DNA from: Tahibacter soli
GTDB taxonomy: Bacteria; Pseudomonadota; Gammaproteobacteria; Xanthomonadales; Rhodanobacteraceae
NCBI RefSeq assembly: GCF_025717065.2
Contig: NZ_JAOVZO020000003.1
Location: 186,001 to 250,000 of the forward strand
DNA: 64,000 nucleotides
Direction: 5' to 3'
Both the position numbers and the translations under genes were made by a program. Numbering within the stretch: position 1 is the stretch's first letter; every line of letters begins with the position of its first letter. Below are positions 29,770 to 39,319 of the stretch, piece after piece. The notes under the pieces were generated by a model that was given only the letters and a program-made list of their open reading frames with translations, had not been told where the DNA came from and ran no database searches.

Positions 29770-30756
29770 ATGAAAGCCCCCGTTCGAGTTGCCGTCACCG
29801 GTGCCGCCGGCCAGATCGGCTACGCCCTGTTGTTCCGCATCGCCGCCGGCGACATGCTCGGCAAGGATCAGCCGGTCATCCTGCACCTGCTCGAAATCAC
29901 GCCGGCGCTGCCGGCGCTGCAGGGCGTGGTGATGGAACTCAACGACTGCGCGTTCCCGACGCTGCACGGCGTCGTCGCGACCGACGACGTCAACGTCGCG
30001 TTCAAGGACGTCGACTACGCGCTGCTCGTCGGCGCGCGTCCGCGCGGCCCGGGCATGGAGCGCAAGGACCTGCTCGAAGCGAACGGCGCGATCTTCGCTC
30101 CGCAGGGCAAAGCCATCAACGACCACGCCAAGCGCGACGTCAAGGTGCTCGTCGTCGGCAATCCGGCGAACACGAACGCGCTGATCGCGCAGCAGAACGC
30201 GCCGGATCTCGACCCGCGCTGCTTCACCGCGATGGTGCGCCTGGACCACAACCGCGCGATCAGCCAGCTCGCCGAGAAGACCGGCGCGCTCAACACCGAT
30301 CTGGCCAAGATCACGATCTGGGGCAACCACAGCTCGACGCAGTATCCGGACATCCATCACTCGCTCGTCAAGGGCAAGCCGGCGCTCGGCGAAGTCGACC
30401 AGGCGTGGTACGAAGGCACGTTCATCCCGACCGTGCAGCAGCGCGGCGCGGCGATCATCAAGGCGCGCGGCGCGTCGTCGGCCGCGTCGGCCGCGTCGGC
30501 CGCGATCGACCACATGCGCGACTGGGCGCTCGGCACGGCCGAGGGCGACTGGGTGTCGATGGGCATTCCGTCGGACGGCAGCTACGGCATCGCGCCGGGC
30601 GTGATCTACGGCTATCCGTGCGTGTGCAAGAACGGCAAGTATGAAATCGTGCAGGGCCTCGAGATCAACGCGTTCTCGCGTGCGCGCATGGATGCGACCG
30701 ACAAGGAGCTGCGCGAAGAGCGTGCGGGCGTGGAGCATCTGTTCGCGAAGCGGTGA
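29770..30756 (+). CDS. mdh: Malate dehydrogenase
   Basis: NAD-dependent oxidation of malate to oxaloacetate in the TCA cycle. The 328-residue enzyme has the nucleotide-binding [15 protein letters not shown], the [17 protein letters not shown] substrate loop, RLDHNRA, and the catalytic histidine in [12 protein letters not shown]. Length and motifs match the proteobacterial class. The ribosome-binding site aggag lies six bases before the ATG. The [12 protein letters not shown] segment is encoded by a local tandem repeat (gcgtcggcc) but is typical of the family. Repeat elements separate it from the propionate operon; oxaloacetate made here is a substrate of methylcitrate synthase. Confidence 0.97.
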   Translation: MKAPVRVAVTGAAGQIGYALLFRIAAGDMLGKDQPVILHLLEITPALPALQGVVMELNDCAFPTLHGVVATDDVNVAFKDVDYALLVGARPRGPGMERKDLLEANGAIFAPQGKAINDHAKRDVKVLVVGNPANTNALIAQQNAPDLDPRCFTAMVRLDHNRAISQLAEKTGALNTDLAKITIWGNHSSTQYPDIHHSLVKGKPALGEVDQAWYEGTFIPTVQQRGAAIIKARGASSAASAASAAIDHMRDWALGTAEGDWVSMGIPSDGSYGIAPGVIYGYPCVCKNGKYEIVQGLEINAFSRARMDATDKELREERAGVEHLFAKR

Positions 30757-30767
30757 CGCGCTTGAAC

Positions 30768-30901
30768 CCTCTCCCCCAAGCTTGCTTGGGGGAGAGGGCA
30801 GGGTGAGGGGGCGACGTTGTGTTCTTCCTCGACATCGACGAAGTACGAGGCACCGCCCCCTCACCCCGACCCTCTCCCCCAACGGCGTTGGGGGAGAGGG
30901 A
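30768..30901. repeat. Paired palindromic repeat element (REP-like)
   Basis: Two palindromic units lie head to head: ccctctcccccaag-cttg-cttgggggagaggg (30768-30799) and ccctctcccccaacg-gcgttgggggagaggg (30871-30900), with inverted flanks (agggtgagggggcg and cgccccctcaccc) around a short unique core. Such interspersed GC-rich units are common in xanthomonads; the whole pair could fold into a long hairpin. It may also act as a terminator for mdh. Copy number in the genome cannot be seen from this window. Confidence 0.8.
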
Positions 30902-30981
30902 GCACTGTCTAGACCAAAGTCGCTTCGCATTGCTGCACCGCACGCGGATAGCCTAGCTCCATTGAGCACGGAGCGACACGC

Positions 30982-32880
30982 ATGCGCTACGAAGACGCCT
31001 ATCGCCGTTCGATCGACGAACCGGAAGCGTTCTGGGCCGACGAGGCTCGCGCGATCCACTGGCATCGTCCGCCGCGAAAAATCCTCGAATACACGAATCC
31101 ACCTTTTCGACGCTGGTTCGCCGGCGGCGAAACGAACCTGTGCCACAACGCCGTCGATCGCCACCTCGACGCGCGCGGCGACCAGCTCGCGCTCGCGGCC
31201 ATCTCGACCGAAACCGGCGTGCGCGCGCACTACACCTACCGCGAACTGCATCGCGAGGTGAACGCGTTCGCCGCGGCGCTCGTCTCGCTCGGCGTCGACC
31301 GCGGCGACCGCGTCGTCGTGTACATGCCGAATATCGCCGAAGCGGTGTTCGCGATGCTCGCGTGCGCGCGCATCGGCGCGGTGCACTCGGTCGTGTTCGG
31401 CGGCTTCGCCGCGCACAACCTCGCGCTGCGCATAGACGATGCGAAACCGAAGCTCCTGATCGCCGCGGACGCCGGCATGCGCGCCGGCAAGGTCATTGCG
31501 TACAAGCCGCTCGTCGACGAGGCGCTCGCGCTCGCGGCATCGCCGCCGCCGCACGTGCTGATCGTCGATCGCGGCCTCGATCCGTCGATGACGCGTGTCG
31601 CCGGCCGCGACCTCGACTACGCGGCGCTCAAGAAACGGCACGCGAACGCCGACGTGCCGGTCGTCTGGCTCGAGTCGAACGAGCCGAGCTACCTGTTGTA
31701 CACGTCCGGCACGACCGGCAAGCCCAAGGGCGTGCAGCGCGACGTCGGCGGCCACGCGGTTGCGCTGGCCACGTCGATGCGCACGGTGTTCGACGTGGGG
31801 CCGGGGCAGGTGATGTTCTCGACGTCCGACGTCGGCTGGGCCGTCGGCCACAGCTACAACGTGTACGGGCCGCTGATCGTCGGTGCGACGTCGCTGTTGT
31901 ACGAAGGCCTGCCGATTCAACCCGACCCCGGCATCTGGTGGCAGCTGTGCGCCGAATACGGCGTGCGCACCATGTTCTCGTCGCCGACCGCGATCCGCGT
32001 GCTGAAGAAGCAGGACCCGGCATGGCTCGCACGTCACGCGCTGCCCGAGTTCCGCTGGCTGTTCCTCGCCGGCGAACCGCTCGACGAACCGACCGCGCGA
32101 TGGATCAGCGAGGGCCTCGGCAAGCCCGTGATCGACAACTACTGGCAGACCGAAACCGGCTGGCCGGTGTTGTGCCTGCAGCCGGGACTGGATCTCAAAC
32201 CCGTGAAATTCGGCTCGCCGGGCCTGCCGAACTTCGGCTACGACCTGCGGGTCATCGACGAGGTGAGCGGCGAGGAAGCCGCGCCCGGCGAGAAGGGCGT
32301 GCTCGTCGCGCGACCGCCGCTGCCGCCCGGATGCCTCACCACCGTGTGGGGCGACGATGCGCGTTTTCTACAAAGCTACTTCAGTCACTTCAAGGAACTC
32401 TGGTACAGCTCGCTCGACTGGGCCGTGAGCGATGCCGACGGCTACTACTTCATCCTCGGCCGCACCGACGACGTGATCAACGTCGCGGGGCACCGCCTCG
32501 GCACGCGCGAGATCGAAGAGGCCGTCGCGACGCATCCGTCGGTCGCCGAGGCGGCCGTGATCGGCGTGCACGACGAGATCAAGGGACAGGTGCCGGTCGT
32601 GTTTGCGACGCTCAAGGCCGGCACGCCCGAAGGCGCCGCGCGCGCCGACGCGGCGAACGCGCTGCGCGAGCGCGTCGCCGAACGCCTGGGCGCGGTCGCG
32701 AAGCCCGCCCGCGTCTACGTCGTCAACGCGCTGCCGAAAACGCGTTCGGGCAAGCTGTTGCGGCGCTCGATCCAGGCGCTGGCCGAGGCGCGCGATCCGG
32801 GCGATCTTTCGACGCTCGACGATCCCAACGCACTGGCGGAGATCCGGGCGGCGCTCGATCGCGGCTCCGACTTGTCCTGA
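30982..32880 (+). CDS. prpE: Propionate-CoA ligase
   Basis: Activates propionate to propionyl-CoA with ATP. The 632-residue enzyme belongs to the acetyl-CoA synthetase-like ANL family. It has FRRWFAGGETNLCHNAVDRH, the P-loop-like YTSGTTGKPKGVQR, NYWQTETGWPV, the hinge region GRTDDVINVAGHRLGTREIEE and the catalytic lysine in PKTRSGKLLRR. Assignment to propionate rather than acetate rests on the immediate neighbours prpB and prpC and on overall similarity to PrpE. It begins the propionate cluster after a repeat region; prpB starts 60 bases after its stop. Confidence 0.9.
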   Translation: MRYEDAYRRSIDEPEAFWADEARAIHWHRPPRKILEYTNPPFRRWFAGGETNLCHNAVDRHLDARGDQLALAAISTETGVRAHYTYRELHREVNAFAAALVSLGVDRGDRVVVYMPNIAEAVFAMLACARIGAVHSVVFGGFAAHNLALRIDDAKPKLLIAADAGMRAGKVIAYKPLVDEALALAASPPPHVLIVDRGLDPSMTRVAGRDLDYAALKKRHANADVPVVWLESNEPSYLLYTSGTTGKPKGVQRDVGGHAVALATSMRTVFDVGPGQVMFSTSDVGWAVGHSYNVYGPLIVGATSLLYEGLPIQPDPGIWWQLCAEYGVRTMFSSPTAIRVLKKQDPAWLARHALPEFRWLFLAGEPLDEPTARWISEGLGKPVIDNYWQTETGWPVLCLQPGLDLKPVKFGSPGLPNFGYDLRVIDEVSGEEAAPGEKGVLVARPPLPPGCLTTVWGDDARFLQSYFSHFKELWYSSLDWAVSDADGYYFILGRTDDVINVAGHRLGTREIEEAVATHPSVAEAAVIGVHDEIKGQVPVVFATLKAGTPEGAARADAANALRERVAERLGAVAKPARVYVVNALPKTRSGKLLRRSIQALAEARDPGDLSTLDDPNALAEIRAALDRGSDLS

Positions 32881-32909
32881 CAAGCGCAACGACCGCGGCG
32901 GCGTCCGGG

Positions 32910-32918
32910 TGCTAAAAT
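32910..32918 (+). promoter_or_regulatory. Possible extended -10 box before prpB
   Basis: The sequence tgctaaaat fits an extended -10 (TGnTAnnnT) and lies 23 bases before the prpB start, within the 60-base gap after prpE. No convincing -35 is visible. It could give prpB an internal promoter. Confidence 0.35.
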
Positions 32919-32940
32919 CGCGTTTTTGCAGGAGCCCCCG

Positions 32941-33828
32941 ATGACCCAGAAATCGAGTGCCGGCGCGCGCTTCCGCGCCGCGGTCGCCGCCGAGAAGCCG
33001 CTGCAGATCGTCGGTGCGATCAACGCCTACGCCGGCATCCTCGCCGTCGCGAGCGGCTTCAAGGCGTTGTACGTGTCCGGCGGCGGCGTCGCGGCGTCGA
33101 GCCGCGGCATTCCCGATCTCGGCATCACCACGGCCGAGGACGTCGCTATCGACGTCGAGCGTCTGGCGAGCGTCGTCGACGTGCCGATCCTCGTCGACAT
33201 CGACACGGGCTGGGGCAGCGCGTTCAACATCGCGCGCACGATCCGCACGATGGAACGCGCCGGCGCCGGCGCCGTGCACATCGAAGACCAGGTCATGGCC
33301 AAGCGCTGCGGCCACCGTCCGGGCAAGGCGATCGTGCCGGCCGACGAAATGGCCGACCGCGTCAAGTCGGCCGTCGACGCGCGCACCGACGCCGATTTCG
33401 TGATCATGGCGCGCACCGACGCGATCGCGGTGGAAGGTCTCGACAAGGCGATCGAACGCGCGCGGCTGTGCGTCGCGGCCGGCGCCGACATGATCTTCGC
33501 CGAGGCGGTGACCGATCTTCCGATGTACCGCAAGTTCAAGGACGCGGTCGGCGTACCGATCCTCGCGAACATCACCGAGTTCGGCCAGACGCCGCTGTGG
33601 AGCACGCAGGAACTCGCCGAAGTGGGCGTCGACATGGTGCTGTATCCGCTGTCGGCGTTCCGCGCGATGGCGCGGGCGGCGCTCGGCGTGTACGGCGCGA
33701 TTCGCCGCGACGGCCATCAGCGTTCGGTGATCGATACGATGCAGCCGCGCATGGAGCTTTACGACTATCTCGGCTACCACGCGTACGAGCGCAAGCTCGA
33801 CGAGCTGTTCGCGAAATCCGGCGAGTGA
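32941..33828 (+). CDS. prpB: 2-Methylisocitrate lyase
   Basis: Cleaves 2-methylisocitrate to pyruvate and succinate, the last step of the methylcitrate cycle. The 295-residue enzyme has the isocitrate-lyase-family motif KRCGH with the catalytic cysteine, DIDTGWG, and the metal-site segment [15 protein letters not shown]. Its length matches PrpB (about 295). The ATG at 32941 follows aggagc by a short spacer. It ends one base before the next gene, so the following two genes are almost certainly cotranscribed with it. Confidence 0.96.
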   Translation: MTQKSSAGARFRAAVAAEKPLQIVGAINAYAGILAVASGFKALYVSGGGVAASSRGIPDLGITTAEDVAIDVERLASVVDVPILVDIDTGWGSAFNIARTIRTMERAGAGAVHIEDQVMAKRCGHRPGKAIVPADEMADRVKSAVDARTDADFVIMARTDAIAVEGLDKAIERARLCVAAGADMIFAEAVTDLPMYRKFKDAVGVPILANITEFGQTPLWSTQELAEVGVDMVLYPLSAFRAMARAALGVYGAIRRDGHQRSVIDTMQPRMELYDYLGYHAYERKLDELFAKSGE

Positions 33829-33829
33829 C

Positions 33830-34396
33830 ATGTCGGACGCGGCGCACGAACCGGCTTCGCCGCCGCGCCGCGGGCGCGACGGCAACAACGCGGGCACGAT
33901 CATCGCGGCGCTGATCGGCCTGCTCGCGCTCGTCGTGTCGGCGTATACCGCGTATCTGCAGCGCCAGCAGGTGCGCGCGCAGGTGTGGCCGTACATCGAA
34001 AGCGGCTGGTCGCAGTCGGGCCGCTACGTGCTGATCGCGAACAAGGGCGTCGGCCCCGCGCGCATCGAAACGCTGCAGGTGTTCGTCGACGGCAAGCCGC
34101 ATCCGAGCTGGACCGAAGTGTTCAAGGCGCTCGACGTGACGTTCGACGTCGCGCCGCCGTGGTCGACGTCGCACGGCATCGTGCTGTCGCCCGGCAGCCA
34201 CATCCAGCAGCTGAGCTTCAAGAGCGACGCCGACTTTCTCAAGTTCGACCCGTTGTACAAACGGATCGACATCGCCGCGTGCTACTGCTCGTCGCTCGGC
34301 GAATGCTGGCAGCTCGACGAGCGCGAAGACGACCCCGACAAGGTGCGCCGCGAAGTGGATCGCTGCGTGCGCAGCCCTGAGGATTTCACGCAATGA
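33830..34396 (+). CDS. Single-pass membrane protein of unknown function (paralog A)
   Basis: A 188-residue protein with a short cytosolic N-tail, one membrane helix ([20 protein letters not shown]) and a soluble domain starting [16 protein letters not shown], with [18 protein letters not shown] and a late cysteine pair region ([11 protein letters not shown]). No family is named. It overlaps the next gene by four bases (ATGA), and that gene encodes a clear paralog of the same length. It starts two bases after prpB. The position between prpB and prpC suggests a link with propionate use or membrane sensing, but this is guesswork. Confidence 0.75.
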   Translation: MSDAAHEPASPPRRGRDGNNAGTIIAALIGLLALVVSAYTAYLQRQQVRAQVWPYIESGWSQSGRYVLIANKGVGPARIETLQVFVDGKPHPSWTEVFKALDVTFDVAPPWSTSHGIVLSPGSHIQQLSFKSDADFLKFDPLYKRIDIAACYCSSLGECWQLDEREDDPDKVRREVDRCVRSPEDFTQ

Positions 34397-34959
34397 ACGA
34401 CGCCGACCCGCAGGCGCCTGCGCGCCGCGTCGACTGGAGCGCGGTCGCCGCTATTGTCGCAACGCTCGTGGGCCTGCTCGCGCTCGCCGTGTCGGCCTAC
34501 ACGGCCGACCTGCAGCGCAAGCAGGTGCGCGCGCAGGTGTGGCCGCGGCTGGTCCTCGCGTGGTCGGGCGTGCGGCACGAGTTCATCGTCATGAACAAGG
34601 GAGTCGGACCCGCGCTGGTCGGCAGCGTGCGCTTCACCGTCGACGGCGTCGCGCAGCGCGACTGGAAGGCGGTATCGAAGGCATTGATCGGCGAGCCGTT
34701 CGCCGCGGGCCAGTATTCGCAGTCGACGATCAGCGAATGGATCGTCGCGCCGGGCGAGCAGCTGACCGTGCTGCAGGTGTCCGACGACGCGCTGTGGCAG
34801 CGCTTTCGCAGCGAGATGCCGAGACTGCGCGGTCGCATCTGCTTCTGCTCGACGCTCAAGGAATGCTGGGTCGTCGATCAGACCGCGCAGACGCGCGAGG
34901 ATTCGTATCGCGCGGTCGATCGCTGCGAGCGCAGCGAAGCCGAAGAATTCAACGAGTGA
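34393..34959 (+). CDS. Single-pass membrane protein of unknown function (paralog B)
   Basis: A 188-residue paralog of the gene upstream. It shares the membrane helix ([17 protein letters not shown]), the [10 protein letters not shown] junction, the [18 protein letters not shown] core and the [15 protein letters not shown] cysteine region. The start overlaps the stop of paralog A (ATGA). Both retain three cysteines near the C-terminus in the pattern C-x-C-x5-C-W (here [10 protein letters not shown]), which could bind metal or form disulfides. prpC follows after 50 bases. Function is unknown. Confidence 0.75.
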   Translation: MNDADPQAPARRVDWSAVAAIVATLVGLLALAVSAYTADLQRKQVRAQVWPRLVLAWSGVRHEFIVMNKGVGPALVGSVRFTVDGVAQRDWKAVSKALIGEPFAAGQYSQSTISEWIVAPGEQLTVLQVSDDALWQRFRSEMPRLRGRICFCSTLKECWVVDQTAQTREDSYRAVDRCERSEAEEFNE

Positions 34960-35009
34960 GCACCCCGCGCGGCGAGGCTGCTTTCGCCGCGATCAACCTG
35001 GAGTCAAAG

Positions 35010-36164
35010 ATGAGCGAATCGGGCCAGCAAGTTCTCCCCAAGCCGAAGAAGTCGGTCGCGCTGTCCGGCGTCGCCGCCGGCAACACCGCCGTTTGCACGG
35101 TCGGCCGCAGCGGCAACGACCTGCACTACCGCGGCTACGACATCGCCGAGCTCGCGCAGAAGGCGACCTTCGAAGAGGTGGCGTACCTCCTGGTGCACGA
35201 ACACCTGCCGACGCGCGACGAGCTCGCCGCGTACCGCACGAAGTTGAAGCGCCTGCGCGGCCTGCCGCAGCCGGTGAAGTCGGCGCTCGAACTGCTGCCG
35301 GCGTCGACGCACCCGATGGACGTCATGCGCACCGGCGCGTCGGTGCTCGGCACCGTGCTGCCGGAGAAGGAATCGCACCCGATCTCCGAGGCGCGCGATA
35401 TCGCCGACCGGCTGATGGCGAGCTTCGGTTCGATGCTGCTGTACTGGTACCACTACAGCCACAACGGCCGCCGCATCGACGTCGAGACCGACGACGAGAC
35501 GATCGCCGGGCACTTTCTGCACCTGTTGCACGGCAAGCTGCCGAGCGAATCGCATACGCGCGCGCTCGATGCGTCGCTGATCCTCTACGCCGAGCACGAG
35601 TTCAACGCGTCGACGTTCACCGCGCGCGTCATCGCCGGCACCAACAGCGATTTCTATTCGGCGATCACCGGCGCGATCGGCGCGCTGCGCGGCCCCAAGC
35701 ACGGCGGCGCGAACGAAGTGGCGATGGACATCATCTCGCGCTACCGCAGCGCCGACGACGCCGACGCCGATATCCGCGCTCGCATGGAGCGCAAGGAAAT
35801 CATCATCGGCTTCGGGCATCCGGTGTACACCATCGGCGATCCGCGCAATCCGATCATCAAGGACATCAGCCGCAAGCTGTGCACCGAGGGCGGCAACCGG
35901 ACGCTGTTCGACGTGTCCGAGCGCATCGAGACGCTGATGTGGGATCTGAAGAAAATGTTCCCGAATCTCGATTGGTACTCGGCGTCGAGCTACCACATGA
36001 TGGGCGTGCCGACGGCGATGTTCACGCCGCTGTTCGTGATTTCGCGCACGAGCGGCTGGAGCGCGCACATCATCGAGCAGCGCATCGACGGCAAGATCAT
36101 CCGTCCGAGCGCGAACTACATCGGACCTGACGACCGCGCGTACGTCGAGATCGGCGAGCGCTGA
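35010..36164 (+). CDS. prpC: 2-Methylcitrate synthase
   Basis: Condenses propionyl-CoA and oxaloacetate to 2-methylcitrate. The 384-residue enzyme is in the citrate synthase family, with the PrpC-type opening [20 protein letters not shown] and RGYDIAELA, the acyl-CoA-binding [10 protein letters not shown] and the catalytic histidine region [13 protein letters not shown]. The aspartate region with [12 protein letters not shown] is also present. The shorter length and opening distinguish it from the TCA citrate synthase. The ATG at 35010 follows ggagtcaaag. It closes the cluster; a repeat element follows. Confidence 0.95.
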   Translation: MSESGQQVLPKPKKSVALSGVAAGNTAVCTVGRSGNDLHYRGYDIAELAQKATFEEVAYLLVHEHLPTRDELAAYRTKLKRLRGLPQPVKSALELLPASTHPMDVMRTGASVLGTVLPEKESHPISEARDIADRLMASFGSMLLYWYHYSHNGRRIDVETDDETIAGHFLHLLHGKLPSESHTRALDASLILYAEHEFNASTFTARVIAGTNSDFYSAITGAIGALRGPKHGGANEVAMDIISRYRSADDADADIRARMERKEIIIGFGHPVYTIGDPRNPIIKDISRKLCTEGGNRTLFDVSERIETLMWDLKKMFPNLDWYSASSYHMMGVPTAMFTPLFVISRTSGWSAHIIEQRIDGKIIRPSANYIGPDDRAYVEIGER

Positions 36165-36180
36165 GCGGCGCTCTCACTGC

Positions 36181-36271
36181 TCGTCATTCCGGCGGAGGCC
36201 GGAATCCAGCTTCTATGTCCGGTTTTCGCGGACGCCGAAAAGCTGGATCCCGGCCTTCGCCGGGATGACGA
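36181..36271. repeat. Long imperfect inverted repeat after prpC
   Basis: Arms of 31 bases (36181-36211 and 36241-36271) begin tcgtcattccggcggaggcc and end ccttcgccgggatgacga, with a 29-base centre. It is of the type seen as dispersed elements in xanthomonads and could form a hairpin that ends the prp transcript and that of the convergent propeller gene. Confidence 0.75.
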
Positions 36272-36310
36272 GCAAAGATGACGGTAACGTCGTCTTGCAG
36301 ATTGCCGGAT

Positions 36311-39157
36311 CTACTCGAACCCGTTCGCGAAGATCATTTCCGGCAACTGCGCCGGCCCGCCGATGAACAGCACGTTGTTCGCATCGTTGCGATAGTTGCC
36401 TTGCCGCGTCGCGTCGATCGACAACCGCCACGTGTCGGCGTCGAGGCGCACGGCGCCCGCGAACGTGTACCAGCCGAACGTGCCGTCGTCGCCGCGCCGG
36501 CGCGGACCGTAGTTGCGCCAGAACCAGCCGCCGCTCGCGAAGTTCGCGCCGTGGAAAGTCACGTCGACCACGGCGTTCGCGCAGGCCGGCAGTTCGATGC
36601 GCATGAGGCCCCACGGATCGTGGCTCGTCGCGGAGCCGGCGGGATCGGGCGGAAACAGGTCGGCTTGAATATTCGCGCTGTTGTTCAGCTGCGTGCAGCC
36701 GCTCGCGATCGCCGTCGTCACCGCGATGTTGGTGCCGCGCGCGACGAGGCCGCTCGGCGGCGCGACGACCGACGCGACGCCGCGCTGCGATTCGTCGGGC
36801 GTACCGTCGCCGTTGCCGTCGCCGACCTGCGCCTCGAGGGCGTTCGGCGCGCCGTCGGCGTCGCCGTCCGGCGTTTCGGTGTAGTCCCACACGCCCGAGC
36901 CGGTGCCGGCGAGGATGCGCGCCGGCGCGCCGGTCGCGCGCGGCGGCATCGCCAGCGCGGTCGCCGAATTCGCGGGCAGGCCGAGGCTGTACGAATTCCA
37001 CGTCGCGCCGCCGTCGGTCGTGCGGTAGACGCCGCCGGGGTCGGTCGAGCCGCCGCCGGTCGCGGCGTAGACGGTGTTGCCGGTCGGATCGTTGCGGTCG
37101 ACGAAGAGCGCGCGCACGTCCTGGCCGGCGATGCCGGTGGTTTGCGCGGTCCAGTTCGCGCCGCCGTCGGTCGTCTTGTACACGGCGCCGGCGAGCGGCA
37201 GGTCGGTCAGCTTGACCGTGGCCGCGTACAGCACTTGCGGATTGGCGTGACTGATCGCGAGCGCGAGCACGTCGTAGTGCGACGTGCCGGTGCCGCCGAC
37301 GCGCGGCATGCCGTTGCTCGCGTGCGTCCACGTCGTGCCGCCGTCGAGCGATTTGAACACGCCGTTCGCGAGCGACGGCGTCGCGGCGCCCGGCACGCCG
37401 GTCGGGTAGCTCAGAAAAGTACCGATATACAGAATGTTCGCATTGCCCGGATCGGCGACGATCGCCGCGGCGCCGCCCATGTACGCGTAGGCGCCGGCGC
37501 CGAGATCCTGCGGCAGCGGCAGGCCGGTCTCCGACGCGGTCCACGCGCCGCCGGCGTTCGTGCTGCGGTACACGCGTGCCGAGCGGTAGGGCATGCCAGG
37601 CGCGGAAAGATCGGCGATGCCGCTGCCGACCGCGAGAATCTTCTGCAGCGGCCCGGATCCCGCCGCGCACGGCCCGCTCGGCGGCGGCGCGGCGCACGAA
37701 CGCGGGTCGAGCCAGATGCCGCGCACCGTGCCCATGTCCGGCCGGCCGTTGACGACGGCGATGCCGCTGTCGATCGTCGTCCACGTCGCGCCGCGGTCGA
37801 CGCTCTTGTACAGGCCGCCGTCCTTGTTCGCGACGGCCGGCAGGCGTTCGGACCGGCCGCCGGCGTAGACGACGAAGTTCTCGTTCGTGAACGGATCGGC
37901 GTCGACGGTCGTCGGGTCGATCGCGAGCGTGCGCACCTGCTCGGCGTTGAGGTTCGCATGGCTCGTCGACCACGTCGCCGCCGAGTCCAGGCTGCGAAAC
38001 AGCGCGGGCGCCGTAGTGAAGCTGTCGCCCTGGCCCGCGAGCACGATGTTCGCGTCGAGCGGATGCGTCGCGAGCGCACGGATGTTGACCGACTGGAAAC
38101 CGGCGTTCGCGCCCGACCAGGTCGTGCCGCCGTTCGTGCTCGCGAACAAGCCGCCGTACTGCGACGCGGCCCACAGGCTCGGCGTCGCGAGAAACGCCGG
38201 ATGCAGCGCGAGCGAGACGACCGCGGCCGGATCGCCGGTGCCGTTGGCGCCGAGGCCGTTCGCGGCGTTCCACGTCGTCCACGCCGGAGCGGCGAGCGTC
38301 GCGTCGGCCGTCGCGACGAGACCCAGGCGCACGCAGCCGACGTACAGCGACAGCGGGTTCGTCGGATGCACCGTCAGGCTCATGACCTGGCCGCAGTTCG
38401 CCGGCAGGTTGACCGCGTTCCAGGTGCCGCCCGCGTTCGCGCTCGTCGCGACCGTGGCGGTATCGCTGGCGTACAGGCGCTGCGGCGTATTCGGCGAAAT
38501 CGCGAGGGGACTGCCGCCGAACAACGGAACCGGCGCGGCCACCGGCGACCACGCACTGCCGGTCGCCGATTTGATCAGGCTCGCGCCGCCGTAGGTGTTG
38601 TTCGGATCCTCCTGCACGACGACGTACAGCGTGCCGTCCGAGGCGTAGGCGATGCTCGCGTAGGTCGCCGCGGCATCGAGGCCGCCGGCGGTCGCGGCCG
38701 TTGCGCCGCCGTCGGTCGACAGCAGCACCGCGTGGTCGGTCACGGTCGCGACGGTGTTCGTCGTGCCGCGCCGCAGCGCGATGCCGCGCACGAAACTGCC
38801 GGCCGGCGGCGTGAACGCGGTGGTCACCCACAGGTCGCCGCCGTTGCCCGAGCGGTAGACGCGCGACTGGCTCGCGACGTAGGTCACCGGCGCGGCGGTT
38901 GCGGCTGCGAGGTCGACCGGAAACAGCGAATCGGGCAAGCCGACTTCGATGCGCGACCACGAACCGCCGCCGCTCAACGAACGGAACACGCCGCCGCCGC
39001 CGATCGCCCAGAGCGTGGACGGGCCGGCTTCGTAGACGAGGATCTTCTGCACCGATCCGCCGTACGGACCGGCCGTCGACCAGCTGCCGACGGCGGCGAT
39101 GGCGCCACCGGCCGCTGCGAGCGCGGTCAGGGCGACGAGGAAACGGGACTTCGACAT
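36311..39157 (-). CDS. Secreted beta-propeller (sortilin/BNR-like) protein
   Basis: A 948-residue exported protein with signal peptide MSKSRFLVALTALAAAGGAIA. The body carries many BNR/sortilin-like repeats, each with the S/T-x-D/N-G-G-x-T/S-W box (for example VYRSTNAGGAW, YKSVDRGATWTTID, YRTTDGGATWNS). The C-terminal 200 residues contain a region like the choice-of-anchor U type (IELPACANAVVDVTFHGANFA, then WRNYGP) and the tail FIGGPAQLPEMIFANGFE. No glycosidase active site is apparent, so enzymatic sialidase activity is not supported. The start at 39157 gives the signal peptide. It is a near neighbour and paralog of the next gene. Confidence 0.85.
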   Translation of the reverse strand: MSKSRFLVALTALAAAGGAIAAVGSWSTAGPYGGSVQKILVYEAGPSTLWAIGGGGVFRSLSGGGSWSRIEVGLPDSLFPVDLAAATAAPVTYVASQSRVYRSGNGGDLWVTTAFTPPAGSFVRGIALRRGTTNTVATVTDHAVLLSTDGGATAATAGGLDAAATYASIAYASDGTLYVVVQEDPNNTYGGASLIKSATGSAWSPVAAPVPLFGGSPLAISPNTPQRLYASDTATVATSANAGGTWNAVNLPANCGQVMSLTVHPTNPLSLYVGCVRLGLVATADATLAAPAWTTWNAANGLGANGTGDPAAVVSLALHPAFLATPSLWAASQYGGLFASTNGGTTWSGANAGFQSVNIRALATHPLDANIVLAGQGDSFTTAPALFRSLDSAATWSTSHANLNAEQVRTLAIDPTTVDADPFTNENFVVYAGGRSERLPAVANKDGGLYKSVDRGATWTTIDSGIAVVNGRPDMGTVRGIWLDPRSCAAPPPSGPCAAGSGPLQKILAVGSGIADLSAPGMPYRSARVYRSTNAGGAWTASETGLPLPQDLGAGAYAYMGGAAAIVADPGNANILYIGTFLSYPTGVPGAATPSLANGVFKSLDGGTTWTHASNGMPRVGGTGTSHYDVLALAISHANPQVLYAATVKLTDLPLAGAVYKTTDGGANWTAQTTGIAGQDVRALFVDRNDPTGNTVYAATGGGSTDPGGVYRTTDGGATWNSYSLGLPANSATALAMPPRATGAPARILAGTGSGVWDYTETPDGDADGAPNALEAQVGDGNGDGTPDESQRGVASVVAPPSGLVARGTNIAVTTAIASGCTQLNNSANIQADLFPPDPAGSATSHDPWGLMRIELPACANAVVDVTFHGANFASGGWFWRNYGPRRRGDDGTFGWYTFAGAVRLDADTWRLSIDATRQGNYRNDANNVLFIGGPAQLPEMIFANGFE

Positions 39158-39319
39158 GGCAACCCCCGGGGGTATCGATGAATGGCGGTTCGCCGCGATC
39201 GACGTCCGGTCGAGCGCGGCAGGCCACTACGGATACGCAAAACGGCGCCCGACGGCGACGTCGGGGCCGATGATGCCTGGAGGGAGCCGCGTTTGGCACT
39301 CGCCGCCGAACGCGTGGGG
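39158..39319 (-). other. Spacer between the two propeller genes
   Basis: About 160 bases without a gene. It holds only a short palindrome, acccccgggggt (39162-39173), close to the start of the downstream propeller gene. No promoter could be assigned. Confidence 0.35.

Noticed and set aside
30471-30504. Triplicated gcgtcggcc tandem repeat within mdh as a possible slippage or regulatory site
   Set aside because: The encoded [12 protein letters not shown] stretch is a normal feature of this malate dehydrogenase class.
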